Assembly (NCBI GenBank): GCA_041595355.1
Contig: JBFHKO010000107.1
Coordinates: 1-8,631 of the forward strand
Length of the DNA: 8,631 bases
From: JBFHKO01 sp041595355
Lineage (GTDB): Bacteria > Pseudomonadota > Gammaproteobacteria > Enterobacterales > Aeromonadaceae
Reading direction: 5' to 3'
Below, piece by piece: positions 1 to 6,157 of the stretch. Numbering within the stretch: position 1 is the first letter of the stretch; every line of letters begins with the position of its first letter. A model generated the notes under the pieces. The model made no database searches. It saw nothing but the letters and a program-made list of their open reading frames with translations, and was not told the DNA's origin. The position numbers were made by a program, and so were the translations under genes.

Positions 1-683
1 AGCCAGCGCAGCACCCGGCTCTGCCGGGGCGGGTGGCCGCTGCCGAAGGGGCCCATCTGCTCCAGCAGCGCCGGCGACAGCGCACCATGCGCCATCGGCT
101 GCTGCGGCGCACCGGGATTGAGCTCGCCTAGCTGCCGCTGCACCGCGGCCAGCGCCGCGGGGGCGATCAGGTCGGCCTTGCTGATGGCCAGCCGATCGGC
201 CATGGCCACCTGCTTGCCTGCCTCGGGGAGCCGGGCCAGTTGCTGGCGGATATGCACGGCATCCACCACCGTCAGGGTGCCGTCGAAGCGGTAGCGCTGG
301 GCGATGAAGGGGTCGTGGCGCAGGCTGAAGATCACCGGAGAGGGATCGGCCAGGCCCGTGGTCTCGATGAGCAGGCGCCGGAATGGCTTGATCTGCCGGC
401 GCAGGGCCTGCAGGAACAGGTCGCGCAGCGCCTCGACCAGGCTGCCCTGCAGGCTGCAGCACAGGCAGCCCGAGTCCAGCACCAGGGTCGGCGTCTCCAG
501 CTTCTGCACCAGGTGGTGATCCAGGCCGATGGCGCCGAATTCGTTGATGAGCACGGCACAATCGGCCAGTTCCGGCTGTTTCACCCAGTGGTTGAGCAGG
601 GTGGTCTTGCCGCTGCCGAGGCAGCCCGTGATGACGGTGACCGGAATGCGGCCATCCGGGCCATCCGAGACGGGGGGAGACAT
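1..683 (-). CDS. G3E-family GTPase, CobW/YjiA-like, C-terminus beyond window edge
   Basis: This gene encodes the N-terminal 227 residues of a P-loop GTPase of the G3E/COG0523 group. Members use GTP hydrolysis in metal handling, for example zinc or cobalt delivery. The visible motifs are a Walker A loop GCLGSGKTT (residues 20-28), NEFG (47-50), the CxCC metal-binding motif CLCC (73-76), the switch-like IETTGLADP (106-114) and the guanine-specificity motif SKAD (168-171). The reading frame is open to base 1, so the CobW C-terminal domain lies outside the window. I chose the ATG at 683 because a GGGA sits 6 bases upstream. An in-frame ATG at 689 is possible but has the GGGA directly against it. 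It lies 79 bases downstream of the diguanylate cyclase gene on the same strand, so co-transcription is possible. The family is certain, but the metal and client are not visible. I see no Zur-type operator upstream. Confidence 0.9.
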   Translation of the reverse strand, partial: MSPPVSDGPDGRIPVTVITGCLGSGKTTLLNHWVKQPELADCAVLINEFGAIGLDHHLVQKLETPTLVLDSGCLCCSLQGSLVEALRDLFLQALRRQIKPFRRLLIETTGLADPSPVIFSLRHDPFIAQRYRFDGTLTVVDAVHIRQQLARLPEAGKQVAMADRLAISKADLIAPAALAAVQRQLGELNPGAPQQPMAHGALSPALLEQMGPFGSGHPPRQSRVLRW

Positions 684-762
684 GGACATTCCCAGTGACA
701 GGAGACGGTGGCCCGAGGCTAGCATGGCACTGGCGGCTTGGCGAGGGGGCGGGCGCCCGCGT

Positions 763-2169
763 TCAGTCACCCACGGGCGGCAGCAGCTGCTCGAAGTACT
801 CCCGATCCGCGTCCAGCATGTGGTTGACCACCACCTCGTAGGCCAGGAAGTTGAACAGCGTCCCCAGCTCCAGCCTGCCCTGGCGGGCCGCATCGACCCA
901 GGTGGCGGCCTGCTCCAGCAGACGCCCATGCTCCTGGCGGTGGGCCTTGAGGCCGGTGAACTGGTGGCGGGCCAGGATCTGCTCCTCGTCCCGGAAGTGC
1001 TGCCGCAGATCGGTGAGCAGCTGCTCCATCAGTTGCACCAGCTCCGTTTCGGGCGCCTTGGCCAGCAGCCGCTCCAGCAGCTGGTTGACCAGAGCAAACA
1101 GTGCCTGATGCTGGGCATCGATGAGCCCATGGCCGCAGGCGTAGCTGGGCTCCCAGCGCAGCTGCAGCAGCGACTTGCCGCTGCGCCGGGCCTGGGGCTG
1201 GAAACGGGTATGGGGATCCACCGCCACCCGGTTGCGGCCCTGGTGCTTGGCCAGGTAGAGGGCGCGATCGGCGCGCTCTATCCAGGCCTCCAGGCTCTCC
1301 TCTTCCCGGTATTCGGCCACGCCTATGCTGGCGCTCACCTGGCCGACGTCGGGCATGGGGCTGTCGGCGAGGTGCTGGCGCAGCCGCTCCATCAGCACCT
1401 GCAGCTGGTTCAGGCTGGTATGGGGCGCCAGCAGGATGAACTCCTCGCCGCCCCAGCGGGTGATGCTGTCGGTGATGCGCATATGCTGCCGGCACAGGGC
1501 CACCAGTTGCCGGAGCACCCGATCGCCCACCGGGTGACCGAAGCGATCGTTGATGCGCTTGAAGTGGTCCATATCCAGCACTGCCAGCGAGACCGCAACG
1601 CCATAGCGCTGGCTGCGATTCATCTCGTCCCGGGCCGCCTCTTCGAAGCGCAGCCGGTTCCAGGCGCCGGTCAGGCGATCGGTGCGCGCCAGCTGTTCCA
1701 GCTCGCGTACGGCCTGCTGCAGCTCGGCGTTGCTGCGCTCGGCCTGGTTGAGGGCGCTCTCCAGCAGGGCGAGGTTGCGAGACTGCTCGCTGATGTTCAC
1801 CGCGACCACGCCGATGGCGAACAGCCGCCCCTGGGCATCGCGCACCGGGAAGCGGTGGCTGAGGAACTGCTGTGCCTGTCCGCCGATCTCGATGAGCTCT
1901 TCGCGATGTTCGGCCTCGCCGCTATCGATGACGCGCTGATCCCGCTCGCGGATGAGGCGCGCCCGCGCCTCGGGCAGGACATCGAAATCGGTCTTGCCGA
2001 TGATGCCGCCGGCGGGGCTGCCGCAGAGGCGCTCGAACGCCCGGCTGGCAAACAGATAGGTACCGGAGAGATCCTTGAGGCCGACCATGCTGTCGGTATG
2101 GTGCAAAAACAGGTTCAGCAGGTCCGCTCCGGAGCCTGTCAGATCGAGACGAGTCGGCATGGATAGCAT
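763..2169 (-). CDS. PAS-GGDEF-hemerythrin diguanylate cyclase
   Basis: This 468-residue, apparently soluble protein makes c-di-GMP from two GTP and probably responds to oxygen or redox state. Residues about 15-127 form a PAS domain, 130-162 a linking helix and 163-320 a GGDEF domain. The domain keeps DRLTG (164-168), the metal-site LDMD with FKRIND (198-208), the active site GGEEF (240-244), and an RxxD inhibitory site (R231-D234) exactly five residues before it. Residues 338-465 form a bacteriohemerythrin domain with all seven di-iron ligands by spacing: H354, H391, E395, H410, H414, H450, D455. A longer open frame reaches 2325, but the ATG at 2169 has AGGAG six bases upstream and starts just before the PAS domain. 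No membrane segments or signal peptide are seen. It should therefore be active and product-inhibited; the sensing role of the di-iron site is inferred from the family. Confidence 0.95.
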   Translation of the reverse strand: MLSMPTRLDLTGSGADLLNLFLHHTDSMVGLKDLSGTYLFASRAFERLCGSPAGGIIGKTDFDVLPEARARLIRERDQRVIDSGEAEHREELIEIGGQAQQFLSHRFPVRDAQGRLFAIGVVAVNISEQSRNLALLESALNQAERSNAELQQAVRELEQLARTDRLTGAWNRLRFEEAARDEMNRSQRYGVAVSLAVLDMDHFKRINDRFGHPVGDRVLRQLVALCRQHMRITDSITRWGGEEFILLAPHTSLNQLQVLMERLRQHLADSPMPDVGQVSASIGVAEYREEESLEAWIERADRALYLAKHQGRNRVAVDPHTRFQPQARRSGKSLLQLRWEPSYACGHGLIDAQHQALFALVNQLLERLLAKAPETELVQLMEQLLTDLRQHFRDEEQILARHQFTGLKAHRQEHGRLLEQAATWVDAARQGRLELGTLFNFLAYEVVVNHMLDADREYFEQLLPPVGD

Positions 2170-2237
2170 GATGGGCTCCTGATAGCAGGTTGGGGATGCC
2201 GCTTCGGGGGGCGATGGGCGGAGATAATATCCTCGCC

Positions 2238-2266
2238 AGTGTATGGATTTATACCCGGGGCGACAA
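2238..2266 (-). promoter_or_regulatory. Candidate sigma70 promoter for the PAS-GGDEF-hemerythrin gene
   Basis: Read on the minus strand, TTGTCG (2266-2261) and TACACT (2243-2238) are separated by 17 bases. Each matches the consensus at four of six positions. Transcription would start near 2231, leaving an untranslated leader of about 60 bases before the AGGAG and ATG at 2169. This is pattern matching only. Confidence 0.45.
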
Positions 2267-2281
2267 GCCGCGGCGGAAGGG

Positions 2282-2295
2282 GGCGCCGCGGCGCC
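2282..2295. repeat. Perfect 14-bp palindrome between divergent genes
   Basis: GGCGCCGCGGCGCC reads identically on both strands and lies between the two divergent candidate promoters. It could be a regulator site or a chance product of very GC-rich DNA, where such palindromes are common. Confidence 0.4.
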
Positions 2296-2303
2296 AGGGC
2301 GCG

Positions 2304-2332
2304 TTGACAGCATGGCGGGGCTCACCCATGCT
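2304..2332 (+). promoter_or_regulatory. Candidate promoter for the GNAT gene with an overlapping inverted repeat
   Basis: A perfect -35 hexamer TTGACA (2304-2309) is followed after 17 bases by a weak -10, CATGCT (2327-2332). Transcription would begin near 2339, about 30 bases before the GNAT start. An inverted repeat, AGCATGG (2309-2315) and CCATGCT (2326-2332) with a 10-base gap, begins at the last base of the -35 and ends with the -10. That is the position expected of a repressor operator. Confidence 0.45.
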
Positions 2333-2369
2333 CCCTGGCATGAGGCGCTTGCAACGGCAGGAGATGCAG

Positions 2370-2630
2370 ATGTCGCACCCGGTGATCCACGACGAGCAAC
2401 AGCAGTGCTTTTTCATCCAGGAGGCGGGCGAGGAGGCCCGGCTGAACTATCGCTGGCTGGATGGCCACAGGGTGGAGGCCTACTCGACCTATGTGCCGCC
2501 GGCGCTGCGGGGGCAGGGACTGGCGGACCGGCTGGTGCGCGGTCTCCATGACTGGGTGTTGGACAGGCAGTTGCAGCTGGTGCCCAGTTGCAGCTACGTG
2601 GCCAGCTGGCTGAAGCGCCATGCCGGCTGA
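2370..2630 (+). CDS. Small GNAT-fold N-acetyltransferase, YjdJ type
   Basis: This 86-residue protein belongs to the short GCN5-related acetyltransferase group typified by E. coli YjdJ (COG2388). The sequence shows the family pattern: an N-terminal beta-rich stretch with a FFIQE strand (residues 14-18), a central YSTYVPPALRGQGLADRL segment (38-55) whose RGQGLA loop binds the pyrophosphate of acetyl-CoA, and the late conserved PSCSYV (72-77). Its size is normal for this minimal group and much shorter than a standard GNAT of 140-200 residues. The start at 2370 has AGGAG six bases upstream. The frame is open from 2190, but that extension is low-complexity GC-rich translation with no family similarity. 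The natural substrate of this group is not established. It is divergent from the diguanylate cyclase and convergent with the acidic protein gene. Confidence 0.85.
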   Translation: MSHPVIHDEQQQCFFIQEAGEEARLNYRWLDGHRVEAYSTYVPPALRGQGLADRLVRGLHDWVLDRQLQLVPSCSYVASWLKRHAG

Positions 2631-2654
2631 GGCTGCGCCAGGTTAGGCGTTGGT

Positions 2655-2684
2655 TCGGGAGGCTGCGGGGCCGCCGCCTCCCGA
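2655..2684. terminator. Hairpin between convergent genes, possible bidirectional terminator
   Basis: TCGGGAGGC (2655-2663) pairs perfectly with GCCTCCCGA (2676-2684). Three further pairs form inside after one mismatch, leaving a GGGC loop. It lies between the ends of the GNAT gene (2630) and the acidic protein gene (2689). Neither strand shows a clear T-tract after the stem, so it may stop transcription only weakly or may protect 3' ends. Confidence 0.5.
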
Positions 2685-2688
2685 CAGA

Positions 2689-2859
2689 CTACTCTTCGTC
2701 GTCCAGGCTCTCTTCGCCGTCGAGGAACATCTCGTCGTCTTCGTCATCCCAGATGCCGTCGTCGTCATCTTCATCCTCTTCCTCCGGCAGGCCCTCCTCT
2801 TCGCCGAGCTCGTCATCCCAGAGATCGTCGTCGTCATCCTGTGCGTGGTAGCCGGCCAT
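2689..2859 (-). CDS. Highly acidic 56-residue small protein
   Basis: I do not recognise a named family. The start at 2859 has GGAG eight bases upstream and the frame ends at a TAG at 2689. More than half of the 56 residues are Asp or Glu, giving a very low pI. The chain is almost entirely acidic after a short head (MAGYHAQ). It contains two copies of one motif, DDDDDLWDDE (residues 8-17) and DDDDGIWDDE (31-40), linked by a Glu-rich spacer, with a final EMFLDGEE block. Overlapping frames on the same strand give low-complexity Thr/Met/Arg proteins and are shadows. Proteins like this can mimic nucleic acid, bind basic proteins or chelate cations, but no function can be assigned from sequence. 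It follows the cold shock gene on the same strand but beyond that gene's terminator, so it probably has its own promoter. Confidence 0.7.
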   Translation of the reverse strand: MAGYHAQDDDDDLWDDELGEEEGLPEEEDEDDDDGIWDDEDDEMFLDGEESLDDEE

Positions 2860-2954
2860 GTTGCGTTCTCCCTTGCCCGAGGTGGGTTTCTCAAGTCTAG
2901 ATGCAAACGCCGGGGCCCTGTGCCGGCGGCATGGTAAAAAATGGCGGCGGGCAG

Positions 2955-2983
2955 AAAAAAGGAAACGGGCGCGAGGCCCGTTT
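2955..2983 (-). terminator. Rho-independent terminator of the cold shock gene
   Basis: On the minus strand a stem AAACGGGC / GCCCGTTT (2983-2976 with 2970-2963) closes a five-base loop and is followed, after two bases, by six T residues (2960-2955). It lies 31 bases past the cold shock stop codon. This is a textbook intrinsic terminator and separates that transcript from the acidic protein gene. Confidence 0.85.
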
Positions 2984-3013
2984 AGATGCAGTGGTGGTGC
3001 GGCCGGCGGGTTC

Positions 3014-3223
3014 TTACACCAGCTCGACGTTCTCGGCCTGGGGACCCTTGTTGCCCATGGTCACCTCGAAGCTGACTTTCTGGCCTTCGACCAGCGTCCG
3101 AAAGCCGCTGCCCTTGATGGCGCTGAAATGCACGAACACATCATCGCCACCCTCACGGGAGAGGAAGCCGAAACCCTTGGATTCATTGAACCATTTAACG
3201 GTTCCCAACACTTTTTCTGCCAT
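3014..3223 (-). CDS. CspA-family cold shock protein
   Basis: The gene encodes a single 69-residue cold shock domain, a five-stranded OB-fold that binds single-stranded RNA and DNA and melts RNA secondary structure. RNP1 KGFGFL (16-21) and RNP2 VFVHF (29-33) are intact, with the usual WFN (11-13) and the acidic stretch before RNP2. The length is typical. The start at 3223 is preceded by AGGA with a seven-base gap; an in-frame ATG at 3253 adds ten residues that no family member needs. It has an extended -10 promoter and an intrinsic terminator and is probably monocistronic. The predicted leader of about 40 bases is much shorter than the long thermosensing leader of E. coli cspA, so this copy may be constitutive or stationary-phase rather than strongly cold-induced. 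That last point is inference. Confidence 0.95.
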   Translation of the reverse strand: MAEKVLGTVKWFNESKGFGFLSREGGDDVFVHFSAIKGSGFRTLVEGQKVSFEVTMGNKGPQAENVELV

Positions 3224-3270
3224 AACGCTTTCCTGATATGAATCGACGAACAAGAGGCTGTTCGAGACTC

Positions 3271-3298
3271 ATCCTAGCATGGGGTGCCTGAAGGACAA
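3271..3298 (-). promoter_or_regulatory. Extended -10 promoter of the cold shock gene
   Basis: On the minus strand TTGTCC (3298-3293), a 16-base spacer and TAGGAT (3276-3271) form a sigma70-like promoter. The -10 carries a TG dinucleotide one base upstream (TGCTAGGAT), the extended -10 form. The start of transcription would be near 3264. Confidence 0.55.
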
Positions 3299-3311
3299 GC
3301 TCCTTTTGTCC
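3293..3311. repeat. Inverted repeat overlapping the cold shock -35 element
   Basis: GGACAA (3293-3298) and TTGTCC (3306-3311) are perfect inverted copies separated by seven bases. One arm is the -35 hexamer of the cold shock promoter. It lies between divergent genes and could be an operator, but six-base arms also occur by chance. Confidence 0.3.
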
Positions 3312-3379
3312 GTGGGGGGAACACAAATTGATCCTGGTCACAGAGCCGTGCTTGCTGAGCCCAGGGGCAAGTGATAGAA

Positions 3380-4303
3380 ATGGAAAACGGATCGATGACA
3401 CCAGGTGGCGCCATGCAGCACCCATTAAGGCAACCATTTGTTAATACAGGTTTTTCTGAAGATGCGGACCTGGTGCTCGAGGTGGCCAGGCGACTGGACA
3501 TCGGCTGCTGGGAGTGGACGCCGGAGGCGGGGTTCCGCCGCGATCTGGCCTGTTTGCGACTGCTGGGCTTCGAGCCGGAACAGCTCGATGATCTGGGCTG
3601 GCTGGACAGGGTGCACCCCGAGGAGAGCGCTCTGGTGCGGGCCCACTTCGATGCCTGCTGCCGGGGCGAGCTGCCCGGCTACCAGCTGCAATACCGCATA
3701 CTGCACCATGACGGCCAGTATCGGCAGGTGTGCGAGCGGGTCCAATCCTGTCCGCCCCAGCAGCGGCTGCTGGGGGCGGTGCAGGGGGCGAATGGCGTCG
3801 CGGCGCCGGTGAGCAGCCCGATACCGGAGCGGGATCCCCTGACCGGTTGCGAGAGCCGTCCGCGTTTCGAGGCCCGTCTGCAGCAGCGTTTGCAGGCACC
3901 GGGGCCGTTCAGCCTGATACAGCTGGAGCTCGATTATCTGGAGAAGGTGCGTCAGCTCTATGGCCAGGATGCGGTGGATGACCTGCTGATCCAGCTGGTG
4001 CGGCTGTTACGCCAGTCGGTGGGCGAGGGGAACCCGCTGGCGCGCTGGGAGGGCGACAACCTGTTGCTGCTGCTGGATGCGATGCCGGCGCCGGAGGTCC
4101 TGCAGCTGGCGGAGGGGCTGCGTCAGAAGGTGGCGGATGCCAACCTGCTGCCCCACAGACCCATCACCGCCAGTCTGGGGGTGGTGACCCATCTGCCGGG
4201 CGAGCAGCTCGATCACCTGCTGGTGCGGTTGGCCGGCTGCCTGCAGCAGGCCAGCCGGCAGCACAACCGGGTGGCGAGCGAGGCGCTGTTCGATACCGAT
4301 TGA
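3380..4303 (+). CDS. PAS protein with degenerate, probably inactive GGDEF domain
   Basis: This 307-residue soluble protein has a PAS fold (about 30-135, PAS_3-like with WEW near 44-46 and a hydrophobic core up to LLGAVQG) and a GGDEF-type domain (about 150-300) that keeps DPLTG (152-156). The catalytic signature is lost: RWGGEEF of the neighbouring cyclase corresponds here to RWEGDNL (222-228). The upstream I-site RxxD is replaced by GEGN, the metal Asp is Glu (LELD, 182-185), and the substrate-binding Asn is missing in LEKVRQLYG. It is therefore unlikely to make c-di-GMP and may act as a sensor or partner protein. The start is uncertain. GTG 3371 and ATG 3380, 3395 and 3413 are all in frame; 3413 has an AGGTG-type site at reasonable spacing, and AGGGG lies 12 bases before 3380. 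It is divergent from the cold shock gene and convergent with uspA. Confidence 0.85.
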   Translation: MENGSMTPGGAMQHPLRQPFVNTGFSEDADLVLEVARRLDIGCWEWTPEAGFRRDLACLRLLGFEPEQLDDLGWLDRVHPEESALVRAHFDACCRGELPGYQLQYRILHHDGQYRQVCERVQSCPPQQRLLGAVQGANGVAAPVSSPIPERDPLTGCESRPRFEARLQQRLQAPGPFSLIQLELDYLEKVRQLYGQDAVDDLLIQLVRLLRQSVGEGNPLARWEGDNLLLLLDAMPAPEVLQLAEGLRQKVADANLLPHRPITASLGVVTHLPGEQLDHLLVRLAGCLQQASRQHNRVASEALFDTD

Positions 4304-4322
4304 TGCGATCAGTTTGCCGACC

Positions 4323-4781
4323 TCAGGCGGCGGGGGTGGTGACCTCCTCCTCTTCGGGCAGCGGGATCACCAGCAGATCGCAGTCGACGCTGTTCATCAG
4401 CTGGCGGGCCGAGGAGGTGAGCAGGCTCCAGAAGGTCTGGTGGTGGCCGCAGACGAGCAGATCCACCTCCTGGGACTGCACCACCTCGTTGACCGAGCTG
4501 GCGAGATCGCCACACAGCGCCAGTGTCTTGTCGACGGGGTAATCCAGATCGGTCAGCAACTGTGCCAGTTTCTCCTGGGTATCGGCCGCCACCTTCTCCT
4601 GCACCTGCTCGATGTCGATGTCGATCATCTCCGTGTAGAGATCCTTGAGGCTGATGTCGACATGGATGACCGACAGTCGGGCCTGATGGAGCTTCGCCAG
4701 GGCGACGCCCTTGGCCAGCACCCTCTGATTGTTCTCTGCCAGATCCAGTGCCACCAGTATGTGCCGATAGATTTCGCTCAT
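4323..4781 (-). CDS. uspA: Universal stress protein UspA
   Basis: This 152-residue cytoplasmic protein matches E. coli UspA closely over its length. Shared features are the N-terminal HILVALDL (7-14), VIHVDISLKDLYTEMID (38-54), CGHHQTFW (111-118), SSARQLM (123-129) and an acidic tail after VIPLPEEEE. As in UspA itself, the ATP-binding Gx2Gx9G(S/T) pattern of the other Usp branch is absent, replaced by GHHQTFWSLL. Family members accumulate in growth arrest, starvation and oxidative or DNA stress and support survival; the biochemical activity is poorly defined. The start at 4781 is decided by a strong GGAGGAG six bases upstream; an ATG at 4802 is less likely. It is divergent from yhiN, echoing E. 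coli where uspA and yhiN lie close together. Its 3' end is only 19 bases from the convergent PAS gene, with no clear terminator between them. I see no convincing promoter. Confidence 0.95.
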   Translation of the reverse strand: MSEIYRHILVALDLAENNQRVLAKGVALAKLHQARLSVIHVDISLKDLYTEMIDIDIEQVQEKVAADTQEKLAQLLTDLDYPVDKTLALCGDLASSVNEVVQSQEVDLLVCGHHQTFWSLLTSSARQLMNSVDCDLLVIPLPEEEEVTTPAA

Positions 4782-4904
4782 GCGGGTCTCCTCCCTGTGC
4801 ATGCGGTTTGCGCCTCGGGCCCGTCCAGGCCTTGTCAGCTCTGAGTGTAGTGGCTGGCGCTCGCCCGGGGGCAGCGCGGGCCCGCAAAAGCGAGCTCGGC
4901 GCGG

Positions 4905-4933
4905 GTGACCCCGGCGCGGTCAGCCAGTAGAAT
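4905..4933 (+). promoter_or_regulatory. Candidate sigma70 promoter for yhiN
   Basis: GTGACC (4905-4910, four of six) is followed after 17 bases by TAGAAT (4928-4933, five of six). Transcription would start near 4940, leaving about 33 bases before the GTG start and including the GGAGG ribosome-binding site. Confidence 0.5.
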
Positions 4934-4972
4934 GGCGCTCCCGTGGGTGGCAGTGATGGCTGGAGGTGGCTG

Positions 4973-6157
4973 GTGGAGTGGGATCTGATCGTGATGGGGG
5001 CGGGGGCGGCCGGGCTGATGTGCGCGGCCCAGGCGGGCTACCGCGGCCGGCGGGTGCTGGTGCTGGACAACGCCAAGAAGCCGTGCCGCAAGATCCTCAT
5101 CAGCGGCGGCGGCCGCTGCAACTTTACCAACCTCCAGGCCGGCCCCCACGCCTACCTGTGCCGCAATCCCCACTTCGTCAAGTCGGCGCTGGCCCGCTAT
5201 ACCCAGCACGACTTCATCGAGCTGGTGGAGCGTCACGGCGTCGAGTACGAGCAGCGCGAACATGGCCAGCTCTTCTGTGTCGATTCGGCCAAGGAGATTG
5301 CCCGGGTGCTGCTCACCGAGTGCGAGTGGGCCGGGGTGACGCTGCAGCTTGCCACCGAGATCCTGGCCGTAAACCGGCGCCAGGGGGGCGGCTTTGCGCT
5401 TGAGACCAGCCGCGGCGCCCTGGGCTGCGCCTCGCTGGTGGTGGCCACTGGCGGCCTGTCGCTGCCCAAGCTGGGGGCGACCCCCTTCGGCTACCGGCTG
5501 GCCGAGCAGTTCGGCCTGCAGCTGGTGCCGACCCAGGCCGGCCTGGTGCCTTTCACCCTGCACAGCGGCGACAAGGAGGCCTTCGCCGAGCTGGCGGGCA
5601 TCAGCCTGCCGGTCGAGATGCGTGCCGAGACGGGGCCTGCCTTTCGCGAGGCGCTGCTGTTCACCCACCGGGGGCTGTCGGGTCCGGTGGTGCTGCAGGT
5701 CTCCTCCTACTGGCAGCCGGGCCAGCGACTGCATATCAACCTGCTGCCGGGATGCGACCTGCCGGCCCGGCTGGCGCAGTGGCAGGCCCAGCATCCGGCT
5801 CAGGAGCTCAAAACTGTGCTGGCGCGCGAGTTGCCGCGGCGGCTGGTGGAGAAGCTGCTGGAGCGCGGCGAGCTGGGGAACAAGCCGCTGCGCCAGTACA
5901 GCCCCAGGGAGCTGGCGGCCGTGGCCGAGCGGCTTGGGAACTGGACGATGTTGCCCAACGGCACCGAGGGCTACCGCACCGCCGAGGTGACCCTGGGCGG
6001 CGTCGATACCGACGAGCTCTCCTCCAAGACCCTGGAGGCAAAGCGGGTGCCGGGGCTCTATTTTGTCGGCGAGGTGATGGACGTCACCGGCTGGCTGGGC
6101 GGCTTCAACTTCCAGTGGGCCTGGAGCTCGGGCTGGGTGGCAGGGCAGTACGCCTGA
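4973..6157 (+). CDS. yhiN: YhiN/HI0933-family FAD flavoprotein (BaiN/RdsA-like)
   Basis: This 394-residue protein is a TIGR00275-type NAD(P)/FAD-dependent oxidoreductase. A Rossmann dinucleotide motif GAGAAG (9-14) opens the chain. It is followed by the family hallmark KILISGGGRCNFTN (40-53), an internal VVATGGLSLPKLG segment, and the C-terminal GLYFVGE...DVTGWLGGFNFQWAWSSG block (361-387) that closes over FAD. The length equals E. coli YhiN (about 400). The physiological substrate in proteobacteria is unknown; a gut Clostridium relative, BaiN, was linked to bile-acid reduction. The start is GTG 4973, with GGAGG six bases upstream; an in-frame GTG at 4943 lacks such a site and adds a non-conserved leader. 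Very high G+C and clean codon use mark it as core chromosome. The sequence changes character directly after its stop codon, so its 3' end seems to be an insertion site. Confidence 0.93.
   Translation: MEWDLIVMGAGAAGLMCAAQAGYRGRRVLVLDNAKKPCRKILISGGGRCNFTNLQAGPHAYLCRNPHFVKSALARYTQHDFIELVERHGVEYEQREHGQLFCVDSAKEIARVLLTECEWAGVTLQLATEILAVNRRQGGGFALETSRGALGCASLVVATGGLSLPKLGATPFGYRLAEQFGLQLVPTQAGLVPFTLHSGDKEAFAELAGISLPVEMRAETGPAFREALLFTHRGLSGPVVLQVSSYWQPGQRLHINLLPGCDLPARLAQWQAQHPAQELKTVLARELPRRLVEKLLERGELGNKPLRQYSPRELAAVAERLGNWTMLPNGTEGYRTAEVTLGGVDTDELSSKTLEAKRVPGLYFVGEVMDVTGWLGGFNFQWAWSSGWVAGQYA

Noticed and set aside
740..765. GC-rich palindrome (GCGGGCGCCCGC) after the diguanylate cyclase stop as a terminator
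   Set aside because: It leaves only a very short stem once a loop is allowed, and there is no T-tract on the minus strand.
529..2166. 545-residue open frame on the plus strand opposite the diguanylate cyclase gene
   Set aside because: It is an antisense shadow in GC-rich DNA. Its translation is Leu/Gln/Ala-rich without domains, while the minus strand encodes clear PAS, GGDEF and hemerythrin motifs.
2643..2906. 87-residue minus-strand frame over the acidic protein gene
   Set aside because: It is a frame-shifted reading of the GAC/GAT repeats giving low-complexity Thr/Met/Lys sequence. The acidic frame has the better ribosome-binding site and an ordered repeat pattern.
2908..2942. Hairpin CGCCGG/CCGGCG followed by a run of A on the plus strand
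   Set aside because: The A run follows rather than a T run and no plus-strand gene ends nearby; the minus-strand terminator at 2955-2983 explains this interval better.
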